NCBI GenBank assembly: GCA_022791755.1 | Contig: JAAVZR010000001.1 | Coordinates: 1-42,457 of the forward strand | Source of the DNA: Lachnospiraceae bacterium | GTDB lineage: Bacteria > Bacillota > Clostridia > Lachnospirales > Lachnospiraceae | Direction: 5' to 3' | Length of the DNA stretch: 42,457 bases | In this document: positions 32,416-40,768 of the stretch, one piece after another | Layout: each line of letters starts with the position of its first letter | Position numbering within the stretch: the first letter of the stretch is position 1 | Notes under the pieces: model-generated | Told to the model about the DNA's origin: nothing | Seen by the model: the letters and a program-made list of their open reading frames with translations, nothing else | The model's database searches: none | Made by a program: the position numbers and the translations under genes

Positions 32416-32871
32416 CTATTCTCCCGCCAGCAGCCCGATCATCTCCCGGGCTGACGTCACTCCTTTGATCCGCGCCAGAAGCTCTTCGTCCGCCAGCCGC
32501 GCCGCCACCTTTGACAAAAGCAGCATATGATTTCGCTCAAAATTGGAATCACAGCTGACGCAAAACAGAAAAACCGTATCCACCGGCTCCCCGTCCAGCG
32601 TCTCCCAGGCAATGGGAGCTTTCAGCGACACAATGGCGATCCCCAGTTTCTTCGCGCTCTTACTCTTTCCGTGGGGAATCGCGATCCCCTGGCCGATTCC
32701 TGTGACTCCCTCCTTCTCCCGCAGATATACGTCTCCCACAAACTCCTCCACATCGTCTATATAGCCGTTGTCCGCCAAAAGACCGGCCATTTTGCGCAGC
32801 GCCTCGTCCTTATCGGACGCTTCCATCCCAATGTGGATAATCTTTTCATCTAATACATCTCTTAACTTCAT
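32416..32871 (-). CDS. PTS EIIA component, fructose/mannitol family
   Basis: This 151-aa cytosolic phosphocarrier has the active site QGIAIPHGKS, with His67 accepting phosphate from HPr and passing it to EIIB. The fold pattern LKAPIAWETLDGEPVDTVFLF is typical of EIIA-Fru/Mtl. It starts 9 bp after the PRD regulator, which has its own EIIA-like domain, and completes the EIIA-EIIB-EIIC set of this operon as three separate proteins. Confidence 0.93.
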   Translation of the reverse strand: MKLRDVLDEKIIHIGMEASDKDEALRKMAGLLADNGYIDDVEEFVGDVYLREKEGVTGIGQGIAIPHGKSKSAKKLGIAIVSLKAPIAWETLDGEPVDTVFLFCVSCDSNFERNHMLLLSKVAARLADEELLARIKGVTSAREMIGLLAGE

Positions 32872-32880
32872 GCCTCTCCT

Positions 32881-34827
32881 TTACTGCACCAGATATTTAT
32901 ATAGTTCACCGGCCGTCAGGCCGCGCAGATATCTCAGATTCTCGTCTGTCTTAATCAGCTCGAGAAACGCCTGATAAAAAAGCTGAACCCGCCTGGAGCT
33001 GTCCGCATTCTCGATCCGAAAGGCCAGAAGAAATACCATATCTACCTCGTCCTCTCCGCTCCAGGGGATCTTTTTCTTCAAAAATGCGATGGCCACCTTG
33101 GAATCATTGACATAGTTCGCGTTTCCATGGGGAATCGCCACCCCGTTTCCGATGCAGGTGGAAACGGTCTTCTCCCTCTTTCGTATGGTTTCCGGATATT
33201 TTTCCGTCACATATCCCTGACGGATCAGCTCTCTCGACAAAAGATCGATCAGCTGCGTCTTATCCTTCACCTCCAGATCCGTAAAAATCAGCCGGGGATC
33301 AAAGAGGGAATGGCAGGAAACGTCAAATCGCTTCCGGCCTTCCCGCTCTCTGCGGTTTAACTGCTTGATTCTCTGATTGATCAGCGCGATCCCGCTCTCG
33401 TTTAACAGGGAGCTGATCTGCACGATCCCGGGACTGTTCACATTCAGCGCCGAGGTGGTGACAATCAGATCGTACTCGTCCAACAGGGCTCTGTCAAATT
33501 CTCTCAGGGATACGATGCGGATCGTCTCCACCTTCGGAATCGCCATACGAATCTTATTGCAGAACATCTGATTCAGACCCGTACCCAGCTCTGTCACAAA
33601 GGCCATGCGCACCGGCCTCTGCATCCGCTCCAGCGAAGACTGGATGTACAGCGTAATATAGCTTAACTCCGTGGAGGAGATATTGATTCCGTAGTATTCC
33701 TCAAACAGCATGGACAGCGTCCACGATACCCGGTACGTCTCCTTATATTCCTCCCGGATGAAATCGGTCAGCGTCTTGGTGCTGTGCTTTTCAAAGCGCA
33801 TCCGGAAAATGGCCGGACGGATATGATTCAAAAGCCCGCAGTACAATTCCTCATCCTGCGTCAGATCCATATCCAGCACCTCGCTGATCACCGCGATGAT
33901 CCTCCGGATAAACTCTTTCAGCTTTTTGTCATACGTATGGACGCTGTTTTCCTCATCCGGCTGGTCATGGATCAGTCCCGAACACAAGAGCTGGATCGCC
34001 AGAAATACGATCTCATCCTCCCCCACGGCGCTCTGGAATCTCTGGTCGATCAGAGCGAAAAGGGATCTGGCCCAGTTATATTCATTATACTTGTAGACAG
34101 TCTGCCGTTCCTCCTTTGACAGTCCCAGCTCATACTTTCCGGACCTTGTCACAGACAGGGCCGCGTAGATGAGCATCGCGTGAAAGGACTCCTCGGTGAA
34201 CTTAAAATTCCACTGTCTCTCGATATCGGTAATACACCGCTTTAACAGCTTAAGGTCCACCCCCGGAGCGAAAACCTGTATGCTCTTATCAATATCATAC
34301 AGATCATTGCCCAGCACGATATGCTTGATGGCCAGCCTGCGGCTCTCCTCGCTTCCCTCCAGACAGACTCCGTAATTTCTCCGGATACTCAGATGAAGTC
34401 CGAACAGACTCAGCCACTCCTCGCAGACCGCCAGTTTTTTTCTCACCACCGGTATGGAATCATAGAGCCTCTCTCCCAGCTGATAGAGCGTCAGCTTCTC
34501 CGAGCGCAGGGACAGGAGGATAAAAAGATAGCGGTAGAGCTGCTGTTCCTCCGTGGCGATACTCCTGATCTCATAGTTGGAAAAGAGCGTGGCAATATCC
34601 TGATTTTTTCCCTCCCGGACAATGAGCGAAAGCCCCTTGCCCGGGATCTTCAGGACGGTTCCGTAACCGGCATCCTCCAGAGCCCGCTTCACATCGTCGA
34701 TGTGCCTGCGGATGGTGCTCTCGCTGGTTCCCAGAATGGACGCCATCCTGGCTGTGGAAATGGATTCGTTCTCTGTCAGCAAAAGCAGCATATCATGAAG
34801 CAAAATGTTTTTTTTGACCGCTTTCAT
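32881..34827 (-). CDS. PRD-domain transcriptional regulator (MtlR/BglG type) with EIIB- and EIIA-like domains
   Basis: This 648-aa PTS-controlled activator has an N-terminal helix-turn-helix (about 5-55, SISTARMASILGTSESTIRRHI). Two PRD modules follow (about 170-280 and 290-400, with conserved HAMLIYAALSV and GLLNHIRPAIFRM). An EIIB-like domain spans about 405-495, in which the usual phospho-Cys loop reads TELGTG, lacking the cysteine. An EIIA-Fru-like domain (about 505-648) carries AIPHGNANY with His567. Phosphorylation by HPr and by the operon's PTS proteins would set its activity. It overlaps the aldolase stop by 4 bp and probably activates this operon. Confidence 0.92.
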   Translation of the reverse strand: MKAVKKNILLHDMLLLLTENESISTARMASILGTSESTIRRHIDDVKRALEDAGYGTVLKIPGKGLSLIVREGKNQDIATLFSNYEIRSIATEEQQLYRYLFILLSLRSEKLTLYQLGERLYDSIPVVRKKLAVCEEWLSLFGLHLSIRRNYGVCLEGSEESRRLAIKHIVLGNDLYDIDKSIQVFAPGVDLKLLKRCITDIERQWNFKFTEESFHAMLIYAALSVTRSGKYELGLSKEERQTVYKYNEYNWARSLFALIDQRFQSAVGEDEIVFLAIQLLCSGLIHDQPDEENSVHTYDKKLKEFIRRIIAVISEVLDMDLTQDEELYCGLLNHIRPAIFRMRFEKHSTKTLTDFIREEYKETYRVSWTLSMLFEEYYGINISSTELSYITLYIQSSLERMQRPVRMAFVTELGTGLNQMFCNKIRMAIPKVETIRIVSLREFDRALLDEYDLIVTTSALNVNSPGIVQISSLLNESGIALINQRIKQLNRREREGRKRFDVSCHSLFDPRLIFTDLEVKDKTQLIDLLSRELIRQGYVTEKYPETIRKREKTVSTCIGNGVAIPHGNANYVNDSKVAIAFLKKKIPWSGEDEVDMVFLLAFRIENADSSRRVQLFYQAFLELIKTDENLRYLRGLTAGELYKYLVQ

Positions 34828-35696
34828 CTTTTCTCCCGATATAAAACCGCCTTTCCTGTGGAACCGAACAGCTCCATTTTCTCCCGGACGGTCTTTCTCA
34901 CCTCCAAAATCGCCGGATTAAACACCTGCGGCGGCATGAAATTCCCTGTCTCCGTATAGATTTCATGCACCTTTTGGAAGAAAACCTGTTTGATATCGCT
35001 GGAAATATTGACCTTCTGAATGCCGATCTCGCAGGCTCTCCTGATCTCCCCGTCCGGATTATCGCTGCCCCCGTGGAGAACCAAAGGAACCGGCGCCACC
35101 TGGTTGATCTCCTCTAAAAGCTCCAGCTGAAGCCTGGGCGTAAAGCCCTTGGGATAGATCCCGTGGGCTGTCCCGATGGCCACCGCCAGCGCATCGCAGC
35201 CGGTGGCCTCCACAAAGTCCACCACCTCGGAGGGATTTGTGTAAGTAATGTTTTCCACACCTCCCTCATCGGAGCCGGCCATACTGCCGATGGTGCCTAT
35301 CTCCCCCTCCACCGAGACGCCCATCCGGTGAGCCAGGACCGTCACCTCCCTTGTGAGCCTCTTATTTTCCTCAAAGGACAGCACAGAGCCGTCGATCATC
35401 ACAGAGGTGAATCCGGCCCGGATCGCGTCCGCGCACTCCTCCACCGTCTTCCCGTGGTCCAGATGCAGGGCAAAGGCCACCGGGCTGTCCTTCAGCCGTT
35501 CTGTCACGTAACGGAAGAAAAGCGGCGTCGCATACCGGAACTCTCCCGGCGCGAACTGGAGAACAGCCGGTGTCCCGGTCTCCTCCGCCTCCTCCACCAC
35601 GGCCCGCACCAGCGCCAGGTCCGACGTATTAAATGCTCCCACGGCAAAATGGTTCTCCTTCGCCACCGCCAGAATATCTTTCAGATTCCATAACAT
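34824..35696 (-). CDS. Class II (zinc) ketose-bisphosphate aldolase
   Basis: This 290-aa aldolase of the FbaA/GatY/KbaY family has a metal-binding HLDHGKTVEE segment, catalytic/dimer region SVMIDGSVLSFEENKRLTREV, zinc ligands in EGEIGTIGS and AIGTAHGIYPKG, and the phosphate/Schiff-free site LVLHGGSDNPDGEIR. It cleaves a ketose 1,6-bisphosphate or ketose 1-phosphate to dihydroxyacetone phosphate plus an aldehyde. The sequence KVNISSDIKQVFF replaces the more usual NIDTD motif of housekeeping FBA, which argues for a specialised substrate. It lies between the EIIC and regulator genes. Confidence 0.93.
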   Translation of the reverse strand: MLWNLKDILAVAKENHFAVGAFNTSDLALVRAVVEEAEETGTPAVLQFAPGEFRYATPLFFRYVTERLKDSPVAFALHLDHGKTVEECADAIRAGFTSVMIDGSVLSFEENKRLTREVTVLAHRMGVSVEGEIGTIGSMAGSDEGGVENITYTNPSEVVDFVEATGCDALAVAIGTAHGIYPKGFTPRLQLELLEEINQVAPVPLVLHGGSDNPDGEIRRACEIGIQKVNISSDIKQVFFQKVHEIYTETGNFMPPQVFNPAILEVRKTVREKMELFGSTGKAVLYREKR

Positions 35697-35720
35697 AGGT
35701 ATTTTCTCTCCTTTGTCCCG

Positions 35721-36821
35721 TCAGCCAATCACTTCAATATCAATGTCATCCAGATCCTTCTCCGACAGCTCCCGGCCCAGATTCTCCCCGGCCCGCTCTT
35801 CCTCCTCCGTCACCGGCTTTTTGATGACTGCCAGAATGATGCCCGTCACCGCCGAGCCGGCTGCCAGACAGATGAGCCCCTGTACCGGCGAGCTGAAGAA
35901 CGGAAACGCGATGAAGCCTCCGTTTAAGAGCTCCGATGAATTGCCCCACATCATGGACATACCGCCGGCCACAAAGGAACCGCAGACACAGGCCAGAACC
36001 ACGCGCACCAGGTCTCTCGCCGCGATGGGGATCACACCCTCGGAGATCATAAAGCATCCCATGGGCACCGCCGCCTTCAGCGTCTCCTTCTCCGCTCTGG
36101 TATACTTGTTTTTCGCGATCAGACAGGAGATGGCAATGCCAAAGGGCTGTATCATGCTGGCGATGATCTGCACGGTCTTCGCGTCGCGGATTCCTTCCGC
36201 ATACAGCGCATTGACAAAGGCCGTAGCCGTCTTATTCACCGGTCCGCCGAAGTCAAAGGTCGCCATAGCCCCCAGCACGCCGCCGTACATAAAGCGGGAA
36301 CCCTTGGACATGCTTTGCAGAAAATCTGTCAGAACCGCCATCAGCCACACAATGGGCCCGCGGATGACCGCATACATCAGAAGGCCGGAAACCGCTGTCG
36401 CCAAAAAGGGAATGATTAACATACCCGTAAGGGCTTCAAGGGATTTGGGAAGACGGACATATTTTTTGCATGCATTTACGATGATCCCCACCACAATGCC
36501 GCCGATCATGCCGCCGATAAAGCCGGTATTGATATTCTGCGCCACCCAGCCGATGATGAATCCGGGAGCCAGAGCCGGTTTGCCGCCCATGGAAAAGGCG
36601 ATATAGGCGCACAGCATCGGCACCATCAGCTGCATTCCCAGCGATCCCGTCTGGTAGAGCCAGTAGCCCAGTCCGCTCTCTCCCAGATTGGCTACGGACT
36701 GCCCCGCCATGGCACGCCCGATGGCCATGGTCAGGCCTGCGCCCACCACCAGCGGAATAAAATACGAGATACCGGTCAGTATATGCTGTTTGAGTTGTTT
36801 CACATTGATAATATCCTTCAT
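35721..36821 (-). CDS. PTS EIIC component, fructose family
   Basis: This 366-aa membrane permease has eight to ten hydrophobic helices. It carries family patterns GISYFIPLVVGAGLTMAIG at the start, ALAPGFIIGW, GTFDFGGP-type GAMATFDFGGPVNKTA, and the substrate-region FMISEGVIPIAARD. It transports and phosphorylates the sugar together with the EIIB encoded 13 bp upstream. The fructose family includes permeases for fructose, mannose derivatives and other ketoses, so exact specificity is open. Confidence 0.94.
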   Translation of the reverse strand: MKDIINVKQLKQHILTGISYFIPLVVGAGLTMAIGRAMAGQSVANLGESGLGYWLYQTGSLGMQLMVPMLCAYIAFSMGGKPALAPGFIIGWVAQNINTGFIGGMIGGIVVGIIVNACKKYVRLPKSLEALTGMLIIPFLATAVSGLLMYAVIRGPIVWLMAVLTDFLQSMSKGSRFMYGGVLGAMATFDFGGPVNKTATAFVNALYAEGIRDAKTVQIIASMIQPFGIAISCLIAKNKYTRAEKETLKAAVPMGCFMISEGVIPIAARDLVRVVLACVCGSFVAGGMSMMWGNSSELLNGGFIAFPFFSSPVQGLICLAAGSAVTGIILAVIKKPVTEEEERAGENLGRELSEKDLDDIDIEVIG

Positions 36822-36834
36822 ATAAAAATCCCCC

Positions 36835-37146
36835 TTATCTGTCGATTACCTTCTCGACCTTCTGAATAAACCCGATCGGATTTCTTATCAGAGTCGACGT
36901 ATCCACCTTGATGATCTTCTTCCCGTCAAACCGCTCCATCTTATTGATCGCCACATCCACCGCCAGGATGACCACGTCGGCCTCCTCGATGTCCCTGGGA
37001 TTGAGTTCATCCTCGATCCCGATATTCCCCTGGGTCTCGCAGGTGATCTCATGGCCCCGCAGCCTGGCGCTCTTTAACAGCTTCTCCCTGGCGATATACG
37101 TGTGTGCAATCCCCGCCGTGCAGGCGGCTACCCCTACCATCTTCAT
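36835..37146 (-). CDS. PTS EIIB component, fructose family
   Basis: This 103-aa phosphocarrier has phospho-Cys9 in VAACTAGIAHTYIA, the signature of EIIB-Fru. It receives phosphate from EIIA and passes it to the sugar at EIIC. The start overlaps the stop of the isomerase gene by 4 bp (ATGA). Confidence 0.94.
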   Translation of the reverse strand: MKMVGVAACTAGIAHTYIAREKLLKSARLRGHEITCETQGNIGIEDELNPRDIEEADVVILAVDVAINKMERFDGKKIIKVDTSTLIRNPIGFIQKVEKVIDR

Positions 37147-38252
37147 ACTTTTCTCTCCTTTCCCTGTTCGCTCATAAACGGAATTCCCACCGCGATATCA
37201 CAGCCCTCCCCGGACAGCTCCAGATCTTCACAGGCCGCCGGAACCAGGGCGCCATGCCCCCGAACCAGCCGGTATTCTTCTCCTGCGCTTCGCAGCAAAG
37301 CGTCGCCCTCCACAGCCACCAGCACCCGGTGATAAGAGGCCTTTTGCAGACGGCAGACGCCGTGGAGCTTTAACAGGTCGATACCAAAGGAATCATTCTC
37401 CTGCGGTCCGATCACGCGGTACCACTCATATTCCTCATTTTTCTGTATCTTCCGTTCCTGCATCAACACACGTTTTCGGATCGCCTCCTCAGAGTATGTC
37501 CGGTAATCAAAGAGCTCCATGCCGTCTCCGGCCTTCAGCCCATTAAACATCTCCGTCTCGCTGACCGTCATTCCGTTGATCTCTTTTTCCACACGAATCG
37601 TCACATCGTTGCATTCGTGAAACTCCAAAAACAGGCACCCCGGCCCCACACAATGGGGCATACCTGCCGGAATCAAAATCGTCTGTCCCTTCTTTACCGG
37701 CAATCTGTGCAGACATTCCAACATGGCTTTCGTATCCTGCCGTTCAAACAGCTCCCGCCACAGCGCCTTCGTCACATGCTCCTTAAAACCGGCGTACACA
37801 CAGGTCTCTTCCCCGGGAATCTCTCTGGTCCCGGCGATATACCAGGCTTCTGTCTTTCCCATGGGCATCCCGAAATATCTTCTGGCATCCTCCCGGTCCG
37901 GATGACACTGCATGACCAGGCGCACCGTCGTATCCCCGGCTCTGGCCAGCACTGACAGCTGTCCCGGATTATACCTGTGAAATTCCTCCCCCAGGATCTC
38001 CTCCGGATACTCCTCTAAAAGCCGGCTTAAGAGCACGCTGCCCTGAGAAGCCACGGTCCGGCTGACGGCATAGCCTTCTTTCTCTCCCTTTACAATGGCT
38101 CCGATGGATGTCACCAGCAGCTCCTCGCACTGATGAGAGTCCTCCGCCTCCTCCATGCGCCGCCACCGGTTCATCAGCTTCCCTCCGATATAGAAGCGGG
38201 TGATGCGGTCGTCCTCAAACAATAATGGCAGTGAAGCAAGTTTTTTATCCAT
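37143..38252 (-). CDS. Type I mannose-6-phosphate isomerase-like protein
   Basis: This 369-aa cupin-fold sugar-phosphate isomerase retains the zinc site: Gln-Cys-His in MQCHPDRED, Glu in GKTEAWYIAG and His in IPAGMPHCVG. Family members interconvert mannose-6-P and fructose-6-P, though relatives act on other hexose or allose phosphates. It is longer and more divergent than the compact Firmicute ManA (about 315 aa), particularly over the first 60 residues. It begins 2 bp after the transketolase C-subunit stop. In this operon it probably turns the incoming sugar phosphate into the ketose form the aldolase route needs. Confidence 0.87.
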   Translation of the reverse strand: MDKKLASLPLLFEDDRITRFYIGGKLMNRWRRMEEAEDSHQCEELLVTSIGAIVKGEKEGYAVSRTVASQGSVLLSRLLEEYPEEILGEEFHRYNPGQLSVLARAGDTTVRLVMQCHPDREDARRYFGMPMGKTEAWYIAGTREIPGEETCVYAGFKEHVTKALWRELFERQDTKAMLECLHRLPVKKGQTILIPAGMPHCVGPGCLFLEFHECNDVTIRVEKEINGMTVSETEMFNGLKAGDGMELFDYRTYSEEAIRKRVLMQERKIQKNEEYEWYRVIGPQENDSFGIDLLKLHGVCRLQKASYHRVLVAVEGDALLRSAGEEYRLVRGHGALVPAACEDLELSGEGCDIAVGIPFMSEQGKERKV

Positions 38253-38254
38253 TT

Positions 38255-39187
38255 TTATTCTCCCATTTTCATAGCTTCCACCTTCTCTGCGATTCTGGCG
38301 GCGGAAAGCCCAAAATGCTCCGCCAGATATCCGTATTGGCCGGAACAGCCAAAACGGTCCTCTATTCCGATTCTTGCCAGCCGGCCCCGGCCGTATTCCG
38401 CCATGACCTCCGCCACAGCCGACGACAGTCCGCCGATGACGCTGTGGTCCTCCACGCAGACCACAAGCCCGGTCTCCTTTGCCGCCTGACAGACCGCTTC
38501 TCTGTCTAAGGGTTTCACGGTGTGCATATCGATCAGCCCCGCCGAAATCCCTCTCTCTTTCAGCATCTCACAGGCTTTCAGACATTCCTGTACCATTTCG
38601 CCGCAGGCGATGAGGCTCACATCGTTTCCCTCTCTCAGCCGCACGGCCCGGCCGATCCGTATGGGTGTGCCGTTTTTATGCACCTGTTCCACCTCACGGC
38701 GTCCAAAGCGCATGTAGCAGGGACCATCCTCACTGAGGATCTGGCTGAGAAGGCTCTGCGTCTCCCAGCCGTCGCAGGGCGCCAGCACCGTCATCCCGGG
38801 AAGCACCCGCATTAAGGCCAGATCCTCCAGACATTGATGGGATGCCCCATCCTCCCCGATCATGACTCCGGCATGGGAGCATACGATCTTCACGTTGGCC
38901 CGCGGATATGCGATGCTGTTTCGTATCTGCTCATAAGCCCGGCCCGCCCCGAACATCGCAAAGGTAGAGGCGATCACCGGCGTTCCAAAAGAAGACATTC
39001 CCGCCGCCGTGGCCATCAGGTTTTGCTCCGCAATTCCCATATCGAAGAAACGCTCCGGGTAAGCATCCGCAAAGCGCTTCGTCCCGGTGGCCTTCGACAG
39101 ATCCGCGTCCATGACATAAAACATATGCTGCCCGGCCAGCCTGCAAAGGGCCTCTCCATACACAATCCGGTTTGCCATCTTACTCAT
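38255..39187 (-). CDS. Transketolase, C-terminal subunit
   Basis: This 310-aa protein has the pyrimidine-binding domain (MGIAEQNLMATAAGMSSFG, Glu of the TPP-activating site) and C-terminal transketolase domain (VCVEDHSVIGGLSSAVAEVMAE). It pairs with the N-terminal subunit to form one active transketolase. ATG 39187 follows GGAAGGAGGCCGGT, overlapping the N-subunit stop by 8 bp; an in-frame ATG at 39250 lies inside the N-subunit gene and is rejected. Split transketolases are common in clostridial sugar operons. Confidence 0.93.
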   Translation of the reverse strand: MSKMANRIVYGEALCRLAGQHMFYVMDADLSKATGTKRFADAYPERFFDMGIAEQNLMATAAGMSSFGTPVIASTFAMFGAGRAYEQIRNSIAYPRANVKIVCSHAGVMIGEDGASHQCLEDLALMRVLPGMTVLAPCDGWETQSLLSQILSEDGPCYMRFGRREVEQVHKNGTPIRIGRAVRLREGNDVSLIACGEMVQECLKACEMLKERGISAGLIDMHTVKPLDREAVCQAAKETGLVVCVEDHSVIGGLSSAVAEVMAEYGRGRLARIGIEDRFGCSGQYGYLAEHFGLSAARIAEKVEAMKMGE

Positions 39188-40016
39188 ACCGGCCTCCTTC
39201 CAGCTCCCGTACCGCTCTCTCATACTGTTCCTTGGTGGGAGCGCTTCCATGCCAGGACGCTTCGTTTTCCATGAAAGAGACGCCCTTTCCCTTCACCGTC
39301 TTCGCCAGGATGACTGTGGGCCCTTCGGCCTTTCTGTAGACGGAGTGCAGCGCCCCTTGCAGCGCCTCCACATCGTGGCCGTCCACCTCTTTTGCATCCC
39401 ACCCGAAGGACAGGAATTTTTCCCTCAGAGGCGCGTGGTTCATCACATCTGCCACCCTTCCGTCGATCTGTAGGCCGTTGTCGTCTACGATCAGAATCAG
39501 ATTGCGCAATCGGTAATGGGCGGCAGACATGGCAGCCTCCCAGATCTGCCCCTCCTGCAGCTCTCCGTCGCCGCACAGGCAGAATATGGTGGAAGGCAGA
39601 TCATTTCTGGCAGCATAGAGCGCCATCCCCCCCGCTATGGACAGACCCTGCCCCAGAGAGCCGCTGGAATAATCCACCCCCGGAGTCCTGTGCATGGAAG
39701 GATGCCCCTGCAACGTCTCCTCTCCCTGCCTGAGACGCTTAAGTTCCTCCGCATTGAAATAGCCCCTGAGAGCCAGCGCCGCATAATAGGCCGGCGCGCT
39801 GTGCCCTTTGGAAAGAATCAGCCGGTCCCGGTCCCGGCGCGACGGCTCCTGCGGGTCGATGTCCATGATATCAAAGTACAGAACCGACAGGATATCCGCC
39901 GACGATAACGCCCCGCCCGGATGTCCGCTCTGGGCCCGGTATATGGACTCCACCGTCAGCCGGCGGATCTTCCCGGCCATCCGCTCCAGATAATCTCTTG
40001 TAATTGTTTCTGACAT
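39180..40016 (-). CDS. Transketolase, N-terminal (TPP-binding) subunit
   Basis: This 278-aa protein binds the thiamine diphosphate pyrophosphate and metal: CGDGELQEG (about 148-155) with the partner Asn180 of VDDNGLQ. Substrate-side histidines are in SGHPGGA (His32), SKGHSAP (His72) and GHPSMH. It transfers two-carbon units between ketose and aldose phosphates, needed if the pathway produces a tetrose or pentose phosphate. It is the first gene of the ten-gene operon and starts 28 bp downstream of the -10. Confidence 0.95.
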   Translation of the reverse strand: MSETITRDYLERMAGKIRRLTVESIYRAQSGHPGGALSSADILSVLYFDIMDIDPQEPSRRDRDRLILSKGHSAPAYYAALALRGYFNAEELKRLRQGEETLQGHPSMHRTPGVDYSSGSLGQGLSIAGGMALYAARNDLPSTIFCLCGDGELQEGQIWEAAMSAAHYRLRNLILIVDDNGLQIDGRVADVMNHAPLREKFLSFGWDAKEVDGHDVEALQGALHSVYRKAEGPTVILAKTVKGKGVSFMENEASWHGSAPTKEQYERAVRELEGGRYE

Positions 40017-40044
40017 TTCTGTTTATCCCCTCCCTTCTGCAAAT

Positions 40045-40053
40045 ATTATAACA
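40045..40053 (-). promoter_or_regulatory. Extended -10 promoter of the ten-gene sugar operon
   Basis: The minus strand reads TGTTATAAT, a perfect TATAAT (40045-40050) with a TGn extension. The nearest -35-like TTGCTT is 19 bp upstream. A weak -35 fits dependence on the PRD activator. Confidence 0.65.
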
Positions 40054-40138
40054 GATTATCCGGGGCGATAAGCAAATGTTCTGAATTATCAATGTGGTCA
40101 AAAGGTGGGAAGCGTATGTTTGGGGGGTGGGGCGGGAG

Positions 40139-40294
40139 GGACGCTGAGGGGTGAGGCCTATCCGCTTTGGACCCGCTCTCGCTCCGTGCCGGACGCAGCG
40201 GTGCTAAGCTCGAACTTCGCTCTCGCTCGTTCTCACTAAGTACCGGCGTCCGGCAAGGGTCCAAACCGGATAGGCCTCACCCCTCGGCTGTAAT
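40139..40294 (+). repeat. Palindromic repeat element, copy C
   Basis: This third copy has the same orientation as copy A. Outer arms 40146-40174 and 40257-40285 pair at 28 of 29 positions, and the inner stem GCCGGACGC/GCGTCCGGC (40188-40196, 40246-40254) is perfect. Shared motifs are GCTCTCGCTCCG, AGCGGTGCTAAGCTCG, CTCACTAAGTACCG, AAGGGTCC and CGGCTGTAATCTC at the right edge. A G-rich run (GGGGGGTGGGGCGGGAGGGACGC in two parts) precedes it, as it does copy B. It lies between the sugar operon and the AT-rich segment. Confidence 0.86.
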
Positions 40295-40295
40295 C

Positions 40296-40768
40296 TCCCG
40301 CTCCACAAAGATACGCGGCGCGGCTGTCTCCTGTCGCTTTCCTCTGTTGAAGGATGGAAACTCTCCTGCCTTCCTTCTTTTTGCATCGCCAACTGACAGA
40401 CGCGCCTTGAAAAGCAACCAAAATAAAAACCAGGGGCTATCCGGCTGTCCCGTATCCGCAATTCCCATATCCTCCGCCGTATCGTCCCTCCTTCCTGGCA
40501 GCACCGCTCGTGTTCATGACTTTCCATTATCTACCATGTATATAAAGTTTTCCCCAAAAAACATCTCATAGTTATATATATAAAATATCCCAAAGAAAAA
40601 CAGCCAGAATAACCTGACTGTTCCTCCAGTGACGTTTTGTAAAGGACTTTTTAATCAAGTTCATAAAAAATTTACAATTCTGCATTTTTCTCCATGAATC
40701 TACAAAATTTCCTCATTTTATGATATACTGACAATATACCTGTATAAAGAATACTGTGGAGGTTAATT
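40296..40768. other. Non-coding transition into the AT-rich segment
   Basis: About 470 bp without a supportable gene. GC content is high to about 40520 and falls abruptly afterwards. On the plus strand an extended -10 (TGATATACT, near 40722-40734) and GGAGG just before 40769 serve the downstream ATPase gene. A short stem-loop with a T-rich tail on the minus strand is listed separately. No integrase, att-like direct repeat or tRNA is visible at the junction. Confidence 0.5.
40591..40622 (-). terminator. Putative minus-strand terminator in the AT-rich junction
   Basis: On the minus strand AACAGTCAG pairs with CTGGCTGTT (40599-40622, one G-U), followed by TTTCTTTGG. No minus-strand gene is seen to its right within the window, so it may be a relic or serve as a barrier to transcription. 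Confidence 0.4.

Noticed and set aside
40204..40527. Open frames on both strands across palindromic copy C
   Set aside because: They follow the inverted repeat and show no domain, start site or codon bias.
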